From: Gallibacterium genomosp. 3 | GTDB taxonomy: Bacteria > Pseudomonadota > Gammaproteobacteria > Enterobacterales > Pasteurellaceae | Direction of reading: 5' to 3' | Length of the DNA stretch: 64,000 nt | Assembly (NCBI RefSeq): GCF_001678475.1 | Contig: NZ_JTJR01000035.1 | Location: forward strand, 108,729 to 172,728 | In this document: one piece after another, positions 1 to 10,371 of the stretch | Layout: every line of letters starts with the position of its first letter | Numbering within the stretch: position 1 is the first letter of the stretch | The notes under the pieces: generated by a model | What the model was told of the DNA's origin: nothing | The model's input: the letters and a program-made list of their open reading frames with translations, nothing else | Database searches by the model: none | Program-made: the position numbers and the translations under genes

Positions 1-1550
1 TATCTACTTCCGCATTTGCTGCTCCAAAAACCTTAGTTTACTGTTCTGAAGCCTCTCCTTCCTCTTTCAACCCACAACTCGTTACCGACGGTTCTTCTAT
101 TGATGCAAGTGGTCAAGCAATTTATAACCGCTTAACTGCATTTGAACGTGGTAAAACAGATGTTGTACCTTCATTAGCAGAAAGCTGGGATGTTTCTGAA
201 GATGGTAAAGTTTATACTTTCCACTTACGCAAAGGCGTGAAATTCCAATCAAATAAGTTCTTTAAACCAACTCGTGAACTTAATGCTGATGACGTTTTAT
301 TCTCATTTAATCGTCAATTAGATCCAAATAATCCATATCACAAAGTTTCTGGCGGTTCTTATGAATATTTCGTCGGGATGGATATGGGAAATATCATTGA
401 TAAAATTGGAAAAGTTGATGACTACACTGTACGTTTTACCTTAAAAGCACCTAACTCACCATTCTTAGCAAACTTAGCAATGGACTTTGCATCTATCTTC
501 TCTAAAGAATATGCAGATAAAATGTTAGCGACTGGTAAACCAGAAACCATCGATACTAACCCAATTGGTACTGGTCCATTTGAATTAGTTTCTTATCAAA
601 AAGACTCTTTAATCCGTTATAAAGCGTTTGAAAACTATTGGGAAGGTAAAGCAAAAATTGATCGTTTAGTATTTGCGATTACACCAGATGCTTCTGTACG
701 TTATGCAAAATTGAAGAAAGGTGAATGTCAAGTGATGCCATATCCAAACCCAGCGGATATTGCAGAAATGAAAAAAGATCCTAACTTAACCGTACATGAA
801 AAAGCAGGTTTAAATATTGGTTATTTAAACTTTAATGTTACTAAAGCACCATTTGATAATGTGAAAGTGCGTCAAGCCTTAAGCTACGCAGTAAACAAAA
901 AAGCGATTATTGATGCTGTTTATCAAGGTAGTGGTCAAGTAGCGAAAAACCCTATTCCACCAACAATGTGGTCGTATAACGATGATATTAAAGATTACGA
1001 ATACAACCCAGAAAAAGCAAAACAATTATTAAAAGAAGCTGGTTTTGAAAAAGGTTTCAGCACAGAACTTTGGGCAATGCCAGTATCTCGTCCATATAAC
1101 CCAAATGCACGCCGTATGGCTGAAATGATCCAAGCAGATTGGAAAAAAGTTGGCGTTGATGCAAAAATTGTTAGCTACGAATGGGGTGAATACTTACAAC
1201 GTATGCGTAAAGGTGAAGATCCAACCGGTATGATGGGCTGGACTGGTGATAACGGTGACCCAGATAACTTCTTTGGTACGTTATTAAGTTGTGCATCTAA
1301 AGAACAAGGATCTAACTATGCGAAATTCTGTTATGCGCCATTCGATAAATTGATCCGTGAAGCTGTTCAATCTAACGATCACGAAAAACGTGTTGAGCTT
1401 TATAAACAAGCCCAAGTTATTTTCAAAGAACAAGCGCCTTGGATCACTATCGCTCACTCAACTATGTATGAGCCAGTGCGTAAAGAGGTTAAAAACTATG
1501 TGATTAACCCATTCGGATTACACCCATTCTATGGCGTTGACTTAGAATAG
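1..1550 (+). CDS. dppA: Dipeptide ABC transporter, periplasmic binding protein (5' partial)
   Basis: This is the periplasmic solute-binding protein of the dipeptide importer (SBP family 5), which delivers peptides to DppBC. The frame is open from base 3 with no start codon in the window, so the signal peptide start is lost. The first visible residues (STSAFAAPK) look like the end of a signal peptide with its cleavage site, followed by the mature N-terminus KTLVYCSEASPSSFNPQ, so little is missing. The family signature NPIGTGPFELVSY and the C-terminal WITIAHSTMYEPV region are intact. A GTG at 237 is internal and not the true start. dppBCDF follow directly, which favours DppA over the related haem-binding HbpA of this family, although haem binding cannot be excluded. 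Confidence 0.93.
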   Translation, partial: STSAFAAPKTLVYCSEASPSSFNPQLVTDGSSIDASGQAIYNRLTAFERGKTDVVPSLAESWDVSEDGKVYTFHLRKGVKFQSNKFFKPTRELNADDVLFSFNRQLDPNNPYHKVSGGSYEYFVGMDMGNIIDKIGKVDDYTVRFTLKAPNSPFLANLAMDFASIFSKEYADKMLATGKPETIDTNPIGTGPFELVSYQKDSLIRYKAFENYWEGKAKIDRLVFAITPDASVRYAKLKKGECQVMPYPNPADIAEMKKDPNLTVHEKAGLNIGYLNFNVTKAPFDNVKVRQALSYAVNKKAIIDAVYQGSGQVAKNPIPPTMWSYNDDIKDYEYNPEKAKQLLKEAGFEKGFSTELWAMPVSRPYNPNARRMAEMIQADWKKVGVDAKIVSYEWGEYLQRMRKGEDPTGMMGWTGDNGDPDNFFGTLLSCASKEQGSNYAKFCYAPFDKLIREAVQSNDHEKRVELYKQAQVIFKEQAPWITIAHSTMYEPVRKEVKNYVINPFGLHPFYGVDLE

Positions 1551-1595
1551 TCTAAATCGCTATTATTATGCACTTTTCTGATAACTATAATAAAT

Positions 1596-1631
1596 ATTCT
1601 TGCCATAGCTTCTATGGCAAGAATCTTTTAA
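1596..1631 (+). promoter_or_regulatory. Intercistronic hairpin between dppA and dppB
   Basis: A perfect inverted repeat has 13-nt arms at 1596-1608 and 1612-1624 with a 3-nt loop, followed only by a weak T stretch. In peptide-transporter operons such hairpins usually protect the binding-protein mRNA from decay or cause partial termination, giving more binding protein than permease. That role is inferred from position. Confidence 0.7.
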
Positions 1632-1654
1632 TAATTTAGTGAGCAAACAAATTT

Positions 1655-2665
1655 ATGTTTCGATTTATTTTTAAACGGGTAGCCATGGTTATTCCGACTT
1701 TTATTGGTATTACCCTTTTAACTTTTGCCTTAATTCATCTTATTCCTGGCGATCCAATCGAAATACGTATGGGCGAACGTGGGTTAAGCCCTGAAGTACA
1801 TCAACAAATGATGCATCAATTAGGTTTAGATAAACCTTTGCCAGACCAATATTTCGATTATTTAAAAGGAATTGCCCATGGAGATTTCGGCACATCTTTT
1901 AAGAATAATGTTCCTGTATTAGATGAATTCTTATCTTTATTCCCAGCAACTATTGAATTAGCTACTTTTGCGATTCTATTTGCCATTATTATTGGTATTC
2001 CAATTGGGATTCTCGCAGCAATAAAACGAGGGTCTATTTTTGACCACTCAGTGATGGCAATCTCGCTGACCGGTTATTCAATGCCAATTTTCTGGTGGGG
2101 TTTGCTATTAATGTTATTAGTCTCTGTACAATGGAACTTAACACCAGTTTCAGGGCGTATTGATGCCGAATATTGGATTGATTCTGTCACTGGTTTTATG
2201 TTGATTGATAGCTGGCTTTCTAGCGAACCTGGTGCATTTAAATCAGCCGTAATGCACTTAATTCTTCCTTCCATTGTGTTAGGCACGATTCCTCTTGCCG
2301 TGATTTCACGTATGACACGTTCTTCTATGTTAGAAGTATTAGGGGAAGACTATATTCGTACTGCACGTGCTAAAGGGGTATCGTCTATGCGGGTGATCGT
2401 CATTCACGCATTACGTAACGCGTTGATTCCTGTGGTCACGGTAATTGGCTTAATTGTAGGCCAACTTTTATCGGGCGCCATTTTAACCGAAACTATTTTC
2501 TCATGGCCGGGAATTGGTAAATGGGTAATCGAAGCGATTCGAGCGCGAGATTATCCTGTTGTACAAAGTGCCGTTCTCATTATTGCAACGATTATTATTA
2601 TTGTGAATTTATTGGTTGATCTCTTATATGGTGTGGTCAATCCTCGTATCAGATACCATAAATAA
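1655..2665 (+). CDS. dppB: Dipeptide ABC transporter permease DppB
   Basis: Inner-membrane permease of the dipeptide importer (336 residues, normal length). The N-terminus MFRFIFKRVAMVIPTFIGIT is the typical first membrane helix of DppB/OppB proteins, followed by five more hydrophobic segments. The EAA-type cytoplasmic loop that contacts the ATPases is seen around residues 226-250 (GEDYIRTARAKGVSSMRV). It lies 104 nt after dppA, with a hairpin in the gap, and 13 nt before dppC, so it is part of the dpp operon. Assignment to dipeptide rather than oligopeptide transport rests on similarity to the DppBC type and gene order. Confidence 0.95.
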   Translation: MFRFIFKRVAMVIPTFIGITLLTFALIHLIPGDPIEIRMGERGLSPEVHQQMMHQLGLDKPLPDQYFDYLKGIAHGDFGTSFKNNVPVLDEFLSLFPATIELATFAILFAIIIGIPIGILAAIKRGSIFDHSVMAISLTGYSMPIFWWGLLLMLLVSVQWNLTPVSGRIDAEYWIDSVTGFMLIDSWLSSEPGAFKSAVMHLILPSIVLGTIPLAVISRMTRSSMLEVLGEDYIRTARAKGVSSMRVIVIHALRNALIPVVTVIGLIVGQLLSGAILTETIFSWPGIGKWVIEAIRARDYPVVQSAVLIIATIIIIVNLLVDLLYGVVNPRIRYHK

Positions 2666-2678
2666 TAAGGATTAAAAA

Positions 2679-3569
2679 ATGTCGAATCCCGCTATTTCCG
2701 CGCCAGTACCACGCACGCCATTACAAGAATTTTGGTTTAACTTTAGCCGTAATAAAGGTGCTGTTGTTGGTTTAGTCTATATTGTGATTATCTTTTTGAT
2801 CAGTGTATTTGCTGATGTTATTGCACCTCACGATCCAATTGCTCAAGTGCGAGATGCCTTTTTATTACCACCCGCATGGATCGATGGCGGTACTTGGAAC
2901 CATATTTTAGGAACTGATGATGTAGGTCGAGATATTCTTTCTCGTTTAATTTATGGTGCTCGCCTTTCTTTATTCATTGGTTTATTAGTGGTTTCACTTT
3001 CATTTATTTTTGGGATTACTCTCGGTTTAATTGCAGGCTATTTTGGTGGTATCGTTGACGTTATCATTATGCGTATTATTGATATTATGTTGGCATTACC
3101 TAGCCTCCTATTAGCAATTGCAATCGTAGCAATTCTTGGCCCATCTCTACTCAATGCCTCATTTGCGATTGCCTTTGTTTCATTACCAAGCTATGTACGC
3201 TTAACACGTGCCTCTGTTTTAAACGAAATTAATCGTGATTATGTGACTTCGTCCAGAGTCGCTGGCGCGGGAATTCTTCGTTTAATGTTTATCACTATCT
3301 TACCAAACTGCCTTGCACCTTTAATTGTGCAAACCTCAATGGGATTCTCTAATGCGATCCTTGATATGGCAGCACTCGGCTTCTTAGGTATTGGTGCACA
3401 ACCGCCAACACCAGAGTGGGGGGCTATGCTCGCTGAAGCATTACAATTTGTACAACGTGCTTGGTGGGTAGTGACTTTCCCTGGATTGGCAATTTTATTT
3501 ACTGTTCTCGCCTTTAACCTAATGGGTGATGGTTTGCGAGATGCCCTTGATCCAAAATTAAAACAATAA
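2679..3569 (+). CDS. dppC: Dipeptide ABC transporter permease DppC
   Basis: Second inner-membrane permease subunit (296 residues). An N-terminal cytoplasmic segment ([19 protein letters not shown]) leads into the first membrane helix. The [21 protein letters not shown] motif typical of DppC/OppC follows, then the core permease domain with an EAA-like loop near residues 185-210 ([15 protein letters not shown]). The stop codon is followed 10 nt later by dppD, and the ribosome-binding site AAGGAG for dppD overlaps the dppC stop. It forms a heterodimer with DppB. Confidence 0.95.
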   Translation: MSNPAISAPVPRTPLQEFWFNFSRNKGAVVGLVYIVIIFLISVFADVIAPHDPIAQVRDAFLLPPAWIDGGTWNHILGTDDVGRDILSRLIYGARLSLFIGLLVVSLSFIFGITLGLIAGYFGGIVDVIIMRIIDIMLALPSLLLAIAIVAILGPSLLNASFAIAFVSLPSYVRLTRASVLNEINRDYVTSSRVAGAGILRLMFITILPNCLAPLIVQTSMGFSNAILDMAALGFLGIGAQPPTPEWGAMLAEALQFVQRAWWVVTFPGLAILFTVLAFNLMGDGLRDALDPKLKQ

Positions 3570-3579
3570 GGAGTTATTG

Positions 3580-4563
3580 ATGGCATTATTAACTGTAAAT
3601 AATCTTTCTGTGCATTTTGGTGAGAAAGACAAACCTTTTAAAGTAGTAGATCGTGTTAGTTATCAAGTAGAACAGGGTGAAGTGTTAGGCATTGTAGGCG
3701 AATCTGGCTCAGGTAAATCTGTAAGTTCACTAGCAATTATGGGGCTAATTGATTTTCCGGGTCGAGTTTCTGCGGATGATTTACAATTTGATGGACAAGA
3801 TCTATTAGCTCTTGATCAAAAACAAAAGCAAAAATTAGTTGGTGCGGATGTTGCGATGATTTTCCAAGATCCAATGACCAGCTTAAACCCTTGCTACACC
3901 GTTGGTTACCAAATTATGGAGGCATTAAAAGTACACCAAGGCGGAAGCAAAAAAGCGCGCCGTGAACGTACTATTGAGTTACTCCGAATGGTAGGCATTC
4001 CAGCGCCAGAATCACGTCTTGATGTCTATCCACACCAACTTTCTGGTGGAATGAGCCAACGCGTGATGATTGCCATGGCGATTGCGTGTAAACCTAAACT
4101 CTTGATTGCTGATGAACCAACTACCGCGTTAGACGTTACCATTCAGGCGCAAATTATCGACCTGTTACTAGAATTACAACAAAAAGAGAATATGGCGTTA
4201 ATTTTAATTACGCACGATCTCGCATTAGTTGCTGAGTCTGCTCATCGCATTATCGTGATGTATGCAGGACAGGTTGTGGAAGAAGGGTTAGCGGAAGATA
4301 TTTTCCGTGAACCAAAACACCCTTATACCCAAGCCTTGTTACGTTCATTACCAGAATTCGCTACTGGAAAATCTCGCTTGGAATCCTTACCAGGTGTGGT
4401 TCCGGGTAAATATGATCGTCCACAAGGATGTTTATTGAATCCAAGATGTCCGTATGCAACCGATGAATGCCGCCAAACTGAACCTGTATTACAGCAAATT
4501 GGTAACCGCCAAGTGAAATGTCATACGCCATTAAATACAGAAGGAAATCCACAACATGTCTGA
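3580..4563 (+). CDS. dppD: Dipeptide ABC transporter ATPase DppD
   Basis: Cytoplasmic ATPase that powers the importer with DppF. The ATG at 3580 is preferred over the TTG at 3577 because it lies well placed after AAGGAG and gives the family N-terminus [14 protein letters not shown]; the protein is then 327 residues. Walker A (GESGSGKS), the signature LSGGMSQR and Walker B ([12 protein letters not shown]) are all present. The C-terminal oligopeptide-ATPase extension carries the usual cysteines ([14 protein letters not shown]). It overlaps dppF by 8 nt, which indicates translational coupling. Confidence 0.95.
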   Translation: MALLTVNNLSVHFGEKDKPFKVVDRVSYQVEQGEVLGIVGESGSGKSVSSLAIMGLIDFPGRVSADDLQFDGQDLLALDQKQKQKLVGADVAMIFQDPMTSLNPCYTVGYQIMEALKVHQGGSKKARRERTIELLRMVGIPAPESRLDVYPHQLSGGMSQRVMIAMAIACKPKLLIADEPTTALDVTIQAQIIDLLLELQQKENMALILITHDLALVAESAHRIIVMYAGQVVEEGLAEDIFREPKHPYTQALLRSLPEFATGKSRLESLPGVVPGKYDRPQGCLLNPRCPYATDECRQTEPVLQQIGNRQVKCHTPLNTEGNPQHV

Positions 4564-5554
4564 AGCTATTATTACACAACAATCGCCTACAGATACTCCT
4601 TTACTCGAGGCGATTGACTTAAAGAAATATTATCCTGTTAAAAAAGGAATGTTTGCCCCTGTTCAATATGTGAAAGCTCTGGATGGCGTTTCTTTTAAAT
4701 TGGAACGAGGCAAAACGTTAGCGGTGGTAGGTGAATCAGGATGTGGTAAATCCACATTAGGACGTTTACTAACAATGATTGAATCGCCAACTGAAGGTGA
4801 GCTTTATTATCAAGGAAAGAATTTCTTAGAAAAAGATAATGAAACCGTTAAATTACGCCGTCAGAAAATTCAAATTGTTTTCCAAAATCCATATGCGTCA
4901 CTCAATCCGCGTAAAAAAATTGGCACAATTTTAGAAGAACCATTAAAAATTAACACCAATTTAAGCAAAGAAGAACGTAAAGCAGCCGTATTAGCCATTA
5001 TGGAAAAAGTTGGCTTACGCTCAGAGTTTTATGATCGCTATCCACATATGTTCTCTGGTGGACAACGACAACGGATTGCAATCGCTCGTGGCTTAATGCT
5101 GAACCCAGATATCGTGGTTGCAGATGAACCTGTTTCTGCATTAGATGTGTCTGTACGAGCACAAGTGCTAAATTTGATGATGGAATTACAAGAAACGTTA
5201 GGACTTTCTTATATCTTTATTTCTCATGATCTGTCTGTGGTTGAGCATATTTCTGATGAAGTGATGGTGATGTATCTTGGACGTTGTGTAGAACAAGGCA
5301 CGACAGAACAAATTTTTAGTAATCCTCGTCATCCTTATACGAAAGCATTATTATCAGCGACCCCAAGATTATCGCCTGAGTTGAGACGTGAACGGATTAA
5401 ATTAACCGGTGAATTACCAAGTCCGTTAAATCCACCGAAAGGTTGTGCATTTAATGCTCGTTGTCAATTTGCAACTGATAAATGTCGTGAGCAACAACCT
5501 GAATTAAAAACCTATCCTGATGGAACAAAAATCGCCTGTTTTATGGTGAGCTAA
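4556..5554 (+). CDS. dppF: Dipeptide ABC transporter ATPase DppF
   Basis: Second ATPase subunit (332 residues) of the dipeptide importer. It has Walker A (GESGCGKS), the signature FSGGQRQR, Walker B ([11 protein letters not shown]) and the oligo_HPY C-terminal extension with cysteines ([15 protein letters not shown]). The start overlaps the dppD stop. It is the last gene of the dpp operon: an imperfect hairpin follows, and then strand and composition change. Confidence 0.95.
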   Translation: MSEAIITQQSPTDTPLLEAIDLKKYYPVKKGMFAPVQYVKALDGVSFKLERGKTLAVVGESGCGKSTLGRLLTMIESPTEGELYYQGKNFLEKDNETVKLRRQKIQIVFQNPYASLNPRKKIGTILEEPLKINTNLSKEERKAAVLAIMEKVGLRSEFYDRYPHMFSGGQRQRIAIARGLMLNPDIVVADEPVSALDVSVRAQVLNLMMELQETLGLSYIFISHDLSVVEHISDEVMVMYLGRCVEQGTTEQIFSNPRHPYTKALLSATPRLSPELRRERIKLTGELPSPLNPPKGCAFNARCQFATDKCREQQPELKTYPDGTKIACFMVS

Positions 5555-5565
5555 TCTTTAAATAT

Positions 5566-5612
5566 GGCTCGTTAAATCAGTAACTAAAAAATAACGAGCC
5601 AACTTCTTTACA
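5566..5612 (+). terminator. Possible terminator after dppF
   Basis: A 9-bp stem (GGCTCGTTA at 5566-5574 with its complement at 5592-5600) closes a 17-nt loop and is followed by a T-rich but interrupted tract. The loop is long and the U-run poor, so this may be a weak terminator or a 3'-end stabiliser. Confidence 0.5.
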
Positions 5613-5667
5613 TAATTAAAACATAATATTGGAATATATCTCATAAAGAGTTTAGATGTCTGATTCT

Positions 5668-6426
5668 CTAAAGTATTTTCTTTCTCATCTTTGGACGAAA
5701 AGATACCTCTTTATCAAATCCTTTTATCTGAATTTTAAGATCATCTGATATTTCTGGCACAACTTCTTTATCACTTCTTTGTTTGGATAAAAAATCTACT
5801 AATGATTGCCATATAAAATCAGGATCAATATAAATACCAATAGATTGCAAGTTTGGGCTATATGTTAGTTTAAAAACCTCAATACTCTTTCTATTATCAA
5901 AATCATACACATGATTTATATACTCTATTAAGACTATAGGATGATTATAAAATACTTCCCACTCTTTTACCTCAGGGAACATTAACTCCCTACGTCTGTA
6001 AAACATTTTATTAACAAAGGCATTAGCAAATTCTTTTCTATCCATAGTCAGCATTTCATAAAGATACGATTCCGTACCTACCCCAAAAAACCTAGATATA
6101 ACATCTAAATTGGTACCATCTTGGAAAGTTAAAGACAGTTGATAAATTAGATTACCTAATTGCTTAGATGGAGATAATTGCAAACTATTTATATTAAGTA
6201 AATCAAAGTGAGAATATACTTTATTTTCTCTATGAAACAGATGAACTGTTTGATTACCAACTAAAAGTATAGAGTGATTTATTGCGTTTTTTCTATAAGA
6301 AATTTTATAGCTATTAGGTTCATTAGAATACTTTTTTGTTCTTCTATTATAGATAAGCTTTTCATCTATACCATATTTTGCCACTTTAAAGTCATATAAA
6401 TCTTTAAATTTACTAATAATCTTCAT
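5668..6426 (-). CDS. Hypothetical protein, 252 aa, AT-rich accessory gene
   Basis: Function not recognised. The protein begins MKIISKFKDLYDFKVAKYGIDE. I recall uncharacterised bacterial proteins with a similar KIISKFKDYYD opening, but no function for them. No signal peptide or membrane segment is visible; it looks soluble, with a lysine-rich C-terminus (FRPKMRKKIL). The middle contains FYNHPIVLIEYINHVYDFDNRK. Base composition is clearly more AT-rich than the flanking dpp and isc genes, and it sits alone between these two conserved operons, which suggests horizontal acquisition. Just upstream on the same strand are the remains of a small frameshifted gene that may once have been its operon partner. 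Confidence 0.75.
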   Translation of the reverse strand: MKIISKFKDLYDFKVAKYGIDEKLIYNRRTKKYSNEPNSYKISYRKNAINHSILLVGNQTVHLFHRENKVYSHFDLLNINSLQLSPSKQLGNLIYQLSLTFQDGTNLDVISRFFGVGTESYLYEMLTMDRKEFANAFVNKMFYRRRELMFPEVKEWEVFYNHPIVLIEYINHVYDFDNRKSIEVFKLTYSPNLQSIGIYIDPDFIWQSLVDFLSKQRSDKEVVPEISDDLKIQIKGFDKEVSFRPKMRKKIL

Positions 6427-6463
6427 AAACCTATCTCAATACTAAGAGTTAAATCAAAGTATA

Positions 6464-6700
6464 TTAATAATTACTTTCTTTATATTTACTGAAAGATTTG
6501 ATACATAACATTCTACCGAAATCATATTCCTCTTTATCTTTGGAATCAAATACTGTCTTTGAAGCTGCTGTTTCAATCTTTTTACGTATATTTAGCTGTA
6601 CTTCATACTAAGTAAAACGATTTTGCTAAACTAATTATCGAATCATACAAACTTTTAGCCACAGAAAAATGATAACAGAATAAACCTACTTATATTCTGT
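6464..6700 (-). pseudogene. Frameshifted remnant of a small gene upstream of the 252-aa gene
   Basis: Reading the minus strand toward decreasing coordinates, one frame gives FCYHFSVAKSLYDSIISL and then AKSFYLV up to a stop near 6602. A second frame, one base off, continues with YEVQLNIRKKIETAASK, then TVFDSKDKEEYDFGRML, and ends CIKSFSKYKESNY at the TAA at 6464-6466. The two pieces join smoothly if one base is allowed for, giving about 75 residues of protein-like sequence. The product is not recognised. The upstream boundary is uncertain; a possible start (MTEYK) lies just beyond an in-frame stop near 6695. It ends 38 nt before the 252-aa gene, so the pair probably formed an operon before decay. 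Confidence 0.5.
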
Positions 6701-7058
6701 CATTCTCATCTCTAATATTATTAGAAAATAACTAAACATCTTTTTCACAATCTAGTATAGAAAGATTATTCTCTAAACCGAAAGAACACACTCACAATGA
6801 AAAACCATACTATGCAAAAATTCTACTCATACCCAAAACAAAGAAGAATCTTTGCAGTTAAAATTTTTGGAATTAGAAGCAGAACATATAAAAAATTGAT
6901 ATTATCCGAGAAGTAAAAACACACTTCTCGTTAAAATTGTGGTTAATTTACATTCAGTTAAGGAGGTATAGTTTTTTATCATTTATATAATAAAAACTTA
7001 ACCTTTAAATTGAAATCAATTTTTTGAGATCAAAATTAGAATTTTTATATTATAAACT
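6701..7058. other. AT-rich intergenic region with no convincing gene
   Basis: Very AT-rich sequence between the accessory gene remnant and iscX. A 40-codon open frame on the plus strand at about 6797-6916 (MKNHTMQKFYSYPKQRRIF and onward) has no ribosome-binding site, and a second frame through the same bases also reads protein-like (KEESLQLKFLELEAEHIKN). I read this as decayed coding DNA. An AAGGAGG at 6960-6966 is not followed by an open frame of useful length. Confidence 0.4.
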
Positions 7059-7253
7059 TTATTCAAACTCATCTAACCAACAGAGAAAAATCGCTTCTAA
7101 AATACGTTCATTTGATTTTTCTGGGTCATCGTCAAATTCATCTAATTCACAAATCCAACGGTGCATATCAGTAAACCGAACAGTACGAGGATCCAGATCT
7201 GGAAAACGCTCATACAATGCTTCACCAATTTGTTGTGCATCTTGCCATTTCAT
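7059..7253 (-). CDS. iscX: Fe-S cluster assembly accessory protein IscX
   Basis: IscX (YfhJ) is a small acidic protein of 64 residues that binds IscS and iron and is thought to adjust the rate of cluster assembly. The family motifs [31 protein letters not shown] and [12 protein letters not shown] are complete. The ATG at 7251-7253 is chosen over an upstream in-frame codon because it gives the exact family N-terminus and leaves only one base between the fdx stop and this start. It is the last gene of the isc operon. Confidence 0.95.
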   Translation of the reverse strand: MKWQDAQQIGEALYERFPDLDPRTVRFTDMHRWICELDEFDDDPEKSNERILEAIFLCWLDEFE

Positions 7254-7254
7254 C

Positions 7255-7593
7255 TTAGTGCTCCTCTTTCGCATGGTTAATGGTGTAACGTGGAATTTCA
7301 ACCACTAAATCTTCATCGCCTACTACTGCTTGGCAACTTAAGCGGCTATCTACTTCAAGCCCCCACGCTTTATCTAACATATCATCTTCTAAATCAGAGC
7401 TATCATTAAGCGAATCAAACCCTTCTCGCACAATCACATGACAAGTTGTACAAGCACAAGACTTTTCACAAGCGTGTTCAATTTCAATCCCAGAACGCAA
7501 TGCCGCATCTAAAATCGTTTCACCTGTATTGGCATCAACTACCATACCTTCTGGACAATGTTCTTGATTTGGCAGAAATACAATTTTTGGCAT
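7255..7593 (-). CDS. fdx: [2Fe-2S] ferredoxin of the ISC system
   Basis: Adrenodoxin-type ferredoxin (112 residues) that supplies electrons for Fe-S cluster assembly on IscU. The cluster ligands are visible as Cys42, Cys48, Cys51 and Cys87 ([13 protein letters not shown] and LSCQ), with an extra Cys46 as in E. coli Fdx. It lies 18 nt after hscA and one base before iscX in the isc operon. Confidence 0.96.
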   Translation of the reverse strand: MPKIVFLPNQEHCPEGMVVDANTGETILDAALRSGIEIEHACEKSCACTTCHVIVREGFDSLNDSSDLEDDMLDKAWGLEVDSRLSCQAVVGDEDLVVEIPRYTINHAKEEH

Positions 7594-7611
7594 TTGTTAT
7601 TTTCCTTCTTA

Positions 7612-9465
7612 TTATTCAGTAAATTGATCAACAGATTGACCTGCTAAGGCTTGTTTAATTGAACTATCCATTCTTCTCGCTGCGAATTCACGTGTTGCTT
7701 GATCTAACTGTTTAATACCTTGTGCAATACGTTGGCTGTCATCTTCTTTAATTAGTGATTCTAAGGTTTGTAAGGCAACCTTTATTCCAGCAAGTTCTTG
7801 TTCATTGAGTAATGCAGCATCTTCGGCTAAAGCACTATAGACATTTTCTAGTACGCGAGCGGCTTCAACACGTTGTTCAGCGAGTTCACGTGCCTGCAAA
7901 TCCGCTTTAGCATTTTCGTGTGAAGATTTGATCATTTGAGTGATCTCTTCATCGGTTAAGCCATAAGATGGTTTAACTTGGATTGATGAATGTACACCAG
8001 TTGATTTTTCCATTGCAGTCACACTTAATAATCCGTCTGCATCGACTTGATAAGTTACGCGTACATGTGCAGCTCCTGCTACCATAGGTGGAATGCCTTT
8101 GAGGCTAAAACGTGCTAATGATCGGCAATCTTGCACTAACTCACGTTCACCTTGCACGATATGTACTGACATTGCGGTTTGACCATCTTTAAATGTAGTG
8201 AACTCTTGTGCTCTTGCCACAGGGATAGTGGTGTTACGAGGAATAATTTTTTCAACTAATCCGCCCATGGTTTCAATCCCTAATGATAATGGAATGACAT
8301 CCAATAATAACATCTCACTATCTGGTTTATTGCCCGCTAAAATATCCGCTTGAATTGCAGCGCCTAACGCCACAACTTTATCAGGATCAATTGAAGTTAA
8401 TGGCTGTTTACCAAAAAATTCTGCAACTTGTTCACGCACAAATGGCACACGAGTAGAACCACCCACCATCACAGTTTCAATCACTTCTTCAACAGTCACC
8501 CCAGCATCTTTCAACGCACGACGGCAAGCTAGTAGGGTACGTTTCACTAATGGTTGGATTAATTGATTAAATACTGCACGTTCAACAGTGACTGCTTGTT
8601 GATTGACGGTTATTGTTACTGACTCTGCCGCAGAAAGCTGAATCTTAACTTGGGTAGCAAGATCTAATAATTGACGTTTTTCTTGGTCAGTTTTTGCAGT
8701 GAATTGCGCTTGAGTAGCTAAATAATCGGCTAATAAGTGGTCAAAATCATCACCGCCCAATGCAGTATCACCACCTGTTGCTAACACTTCAAACACCCCT
8801 TTACTGAGGCGTAAAATAGAAATGTCGAATGTACCGCCACCTAAATCGTAAACTGCAATGACACCTTCTTGTCCACTATCTAAACCATAAGCAATCGCAG
8901 CAGCAGTCGGTTCATTCAATAAACGTAATACATTTAAACCAGCTAGGCGTGCTGCGTCTTTTGTGCCTTGACGCTGTGCATCATCAAAATAAGCGGGTAC
9001 GGTAATAACGCAACCAACCAATTCACCGCCTAAACGCTGTTCAGCTAAACGATTTAAACGGCGTAAAATATCCGCCGACACTTCAACTGGGCTTCGGGTA
9101 CCTTGTTTGGTTACTAATAATGGCAACCCATTTTCACTCGCTTGGAAAGTATAAGGTAAATTCGGATAACGCGTTTGCACATCCGCTAAACTACGTCCCA
9201 TTAAACGTTTTACAGAAATAATCGTATTATGCGGGTCTTGTTCTGCATAGGCTTTAGCTTCATTACCCACCACTAATTGATCATCACCATAATAAACAAC
9301 AGAAGGAATCAAAGCTCTTTCTTGTTCATCGAGTAAAATATCTGCCTTACCGCTACGAACGGTGGCGACCAAAGAATTGGTTGTACCGAGATCAATACCT
9401 ACGGCTAATCTAGCTTGGTGAGGTGCTGCACTTTGCCCTGGTTCTGCAATTTGTAATAATGCCAT
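7612..9465 (-). CDS. hscA: Fe-S cluster assembly chaperone HscA (Hsp70 family)
   Basis: Specialised Hsp70 ATPase (617 residues) that works with HscB to release clusters from IscU by binding its LPPVK motif. The nucleotide-binding signatures [26 protein letters not shown] and [12 protein letters not shown] are present, followed by the substrate-binding domain. The start at 9465 ([17 protein letters not shown]) matches the family N-terminus; an alternative six codons upstream (MWENKV) would run to the end of hscB and is less likely. The gap to the hscB stop is 18 nt. Confidence 0.96.
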   Translation of the reverse strand: MALLQIAEPGQSAAPHQARLAVGIDLGTTNSLVATVRSGKADILLDEQERALIPSVVYYGDDQLVVGNEAKAYAEQDPHNTIISVKRLMGRSLADVQTRYPNLPYTFQASENGLPLLVTKQGTRSPVEVSADILRRLNRLAEQRLGGELVGCVITVPAYFDDAQRQGTKDAARLAGLNVLRLLNEPTAAAIAYGLDSGQEGVIAVYDLGGGTFDISILRLSKGVFEVLATGGDTALGGDDFDHLLADYLATQAQFTAKTDQEKRQLLDLATQVKIQLSAAESVTITVNQQAVTVERAVFNQLIQPLVKRTLLACRRALKDAGVTVEEVIETVMVGGSTRVPFVREQVAEFFGKQPLTSIDPDKVVALGAAIQADILAGNKPDSEMLLLDVIPLSLGIETMGGLVEKIIPRNTTIPVARAQEFTTFKDGQTAMSVHIVQGERELVQDCRSLARFSLKGIPPMVAGAAHVRVTYQVDADGLLSVTAMEKSTGVHSSIQVKPSYGLTDEEITQMIKSSHENAKADLQARELAEQRVEAARVLENVYSALAEDAALLNEQELAGIKVALQTLESLIKEDDSQRIAQGIKQLDQATREFAARRMDSSIKQALAGQSVDQFTE

Positions 9466-9483
9466 TACCTTATTTTCCCACAA

Positions 9484-10002
9484 TTAAAAATCAAATAACT
9501 TTTCTTCTAAACGTTCTATTTCTTGTTGTAATTTTTGAATAAACTTCAAACGATCTATCATTTGTTTAGTGCCAACCCAGTCTTGTTGTTCAATTTTATC
9601 AGTTAAACTGGCTAAATTTTCTTGATAGCTCTCTTTTGCTTGTGCCAATAATGTTTCAAGCAAAACTTCGTCTTGCTGCTGTTCCGCTTGTTCTAATTGT
9701 TCACGTAATTCCATTTGTTGCATTAAAAATTCAAGATCATGCGTTGTATTTTCGCTTTCTACTGGCTTTTGTAATGCTAAACTTAAAATCGCTTCCGCAC
9801 GTAAGATCGGATCTTTTAATATCTGATAAGCATCATTAACTTGCGTTGATTTCTGCAAGGCTAAACGTTGTTCTTGTTCTGTTGCGGTAGAAAAATTATC
9901 TGGGTGAAGTTGCTTTTGTAATTGCAAATACTGTTGTGATAATTGTGTCAGATCGAGTTGGAAACTTACTGGCAACGTAAACAATTCAAATGGATTAAAC
10001 AT
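9484..10002 (-). CDS. hscB: Co-chaperone HscB (J-domain protein)
   Basis: J-domain co-chaperone (172 residues) that presents IscU to HscA and stimulates its ATPase. The N-terminal J domain contains the invariant HPD motif at residues 33-35 (LQKQLHPDNF), and the C-terminal half is the helical bundle that binds IscU. Gene order iscA-hscB-hscA is the standard one. Confidence 0.95.
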   Translation of the reverse strand: MFNPFELFTLPVSFQLDLTQLSQQYLQLQKQLHPDNFSTATEQEQRLALQKSTQVNDAYQILKDPILRAEAILSLALQKPVESENTTHDLEFLMQQMELREQLEQAEQQQDEVLLETLLAQAKESYQENLASLTDKIEQQDWVGTKQMIDRLKFIQKLQQEIERLEEKLFDF

Positions 10003-10026
10003 AATAGTATAAATAATGATAAGGGA

Positions 10027-10350
10027 TTAAACGTGGAAACTTTCTCCACAACCACATTGATCTTTTACATTCGGGTTGGTAAATTTAAACCCTTCATTTA
10101 GACCTTCTTTGACAAAATCTAACTGAGTACCATCTAAATAAACAAGGCTCTTATTATCAACAATAATTTTTACCCCGTTATCTTCAAAGACTTGATCATC
10201 TTCATTTAATACATCAACAAATTCTAGAACATATGCTAGTCCTGAACAGCCTGATGTTTTGATCCCTAAACGTAAACCAATTCCTTTTCCACGATTGGCA
10301 AGAAAATCTCTGACTCGTTGTGCCGCACTTTCGGTTAATGAAATTGCCAT
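10027..10350 (-). CDS. iscA: Iron-sulfur assembly protein IscA
   Basis: A-type Fe-S carrier (107 residues) that passes clusters to client proteins. The three conserved cysteines are Cys35 (TSGCSGLAY), Cys99 and Cys101 (CGCGESF near the C-terminus). It is downstream of iscU in the isc operon; the 51-nt gap holds a stable hairpin. Confidence 0.96.
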   Translation of the reverse strand: MAISLTESAAQRVRDFLANRGKGIGLRLGIKTSGCSGLAYVLEFVDVLNEDDQVFEDNGVKIIVDNKSLVYLDGTQLDFVKEGLNEGFKFTNPNVKDQCGCGESFHV

Positions 10351-10371
10351 GTTTTACTCCTAAAATGGGAA

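Noticed and set aside
237..1550. dppA starting at the GTG at 237
   Set aside because: The frame is open to the window edge with mature-protein sequence upstream; 237 is an internal codon.
6797..6916. 40-codon plus-strand frame upstream of iscX
   Set aside because: No ribosome-binding site, and another frame over the same bases reads equally protein-like, so it is at best decayed DNA.
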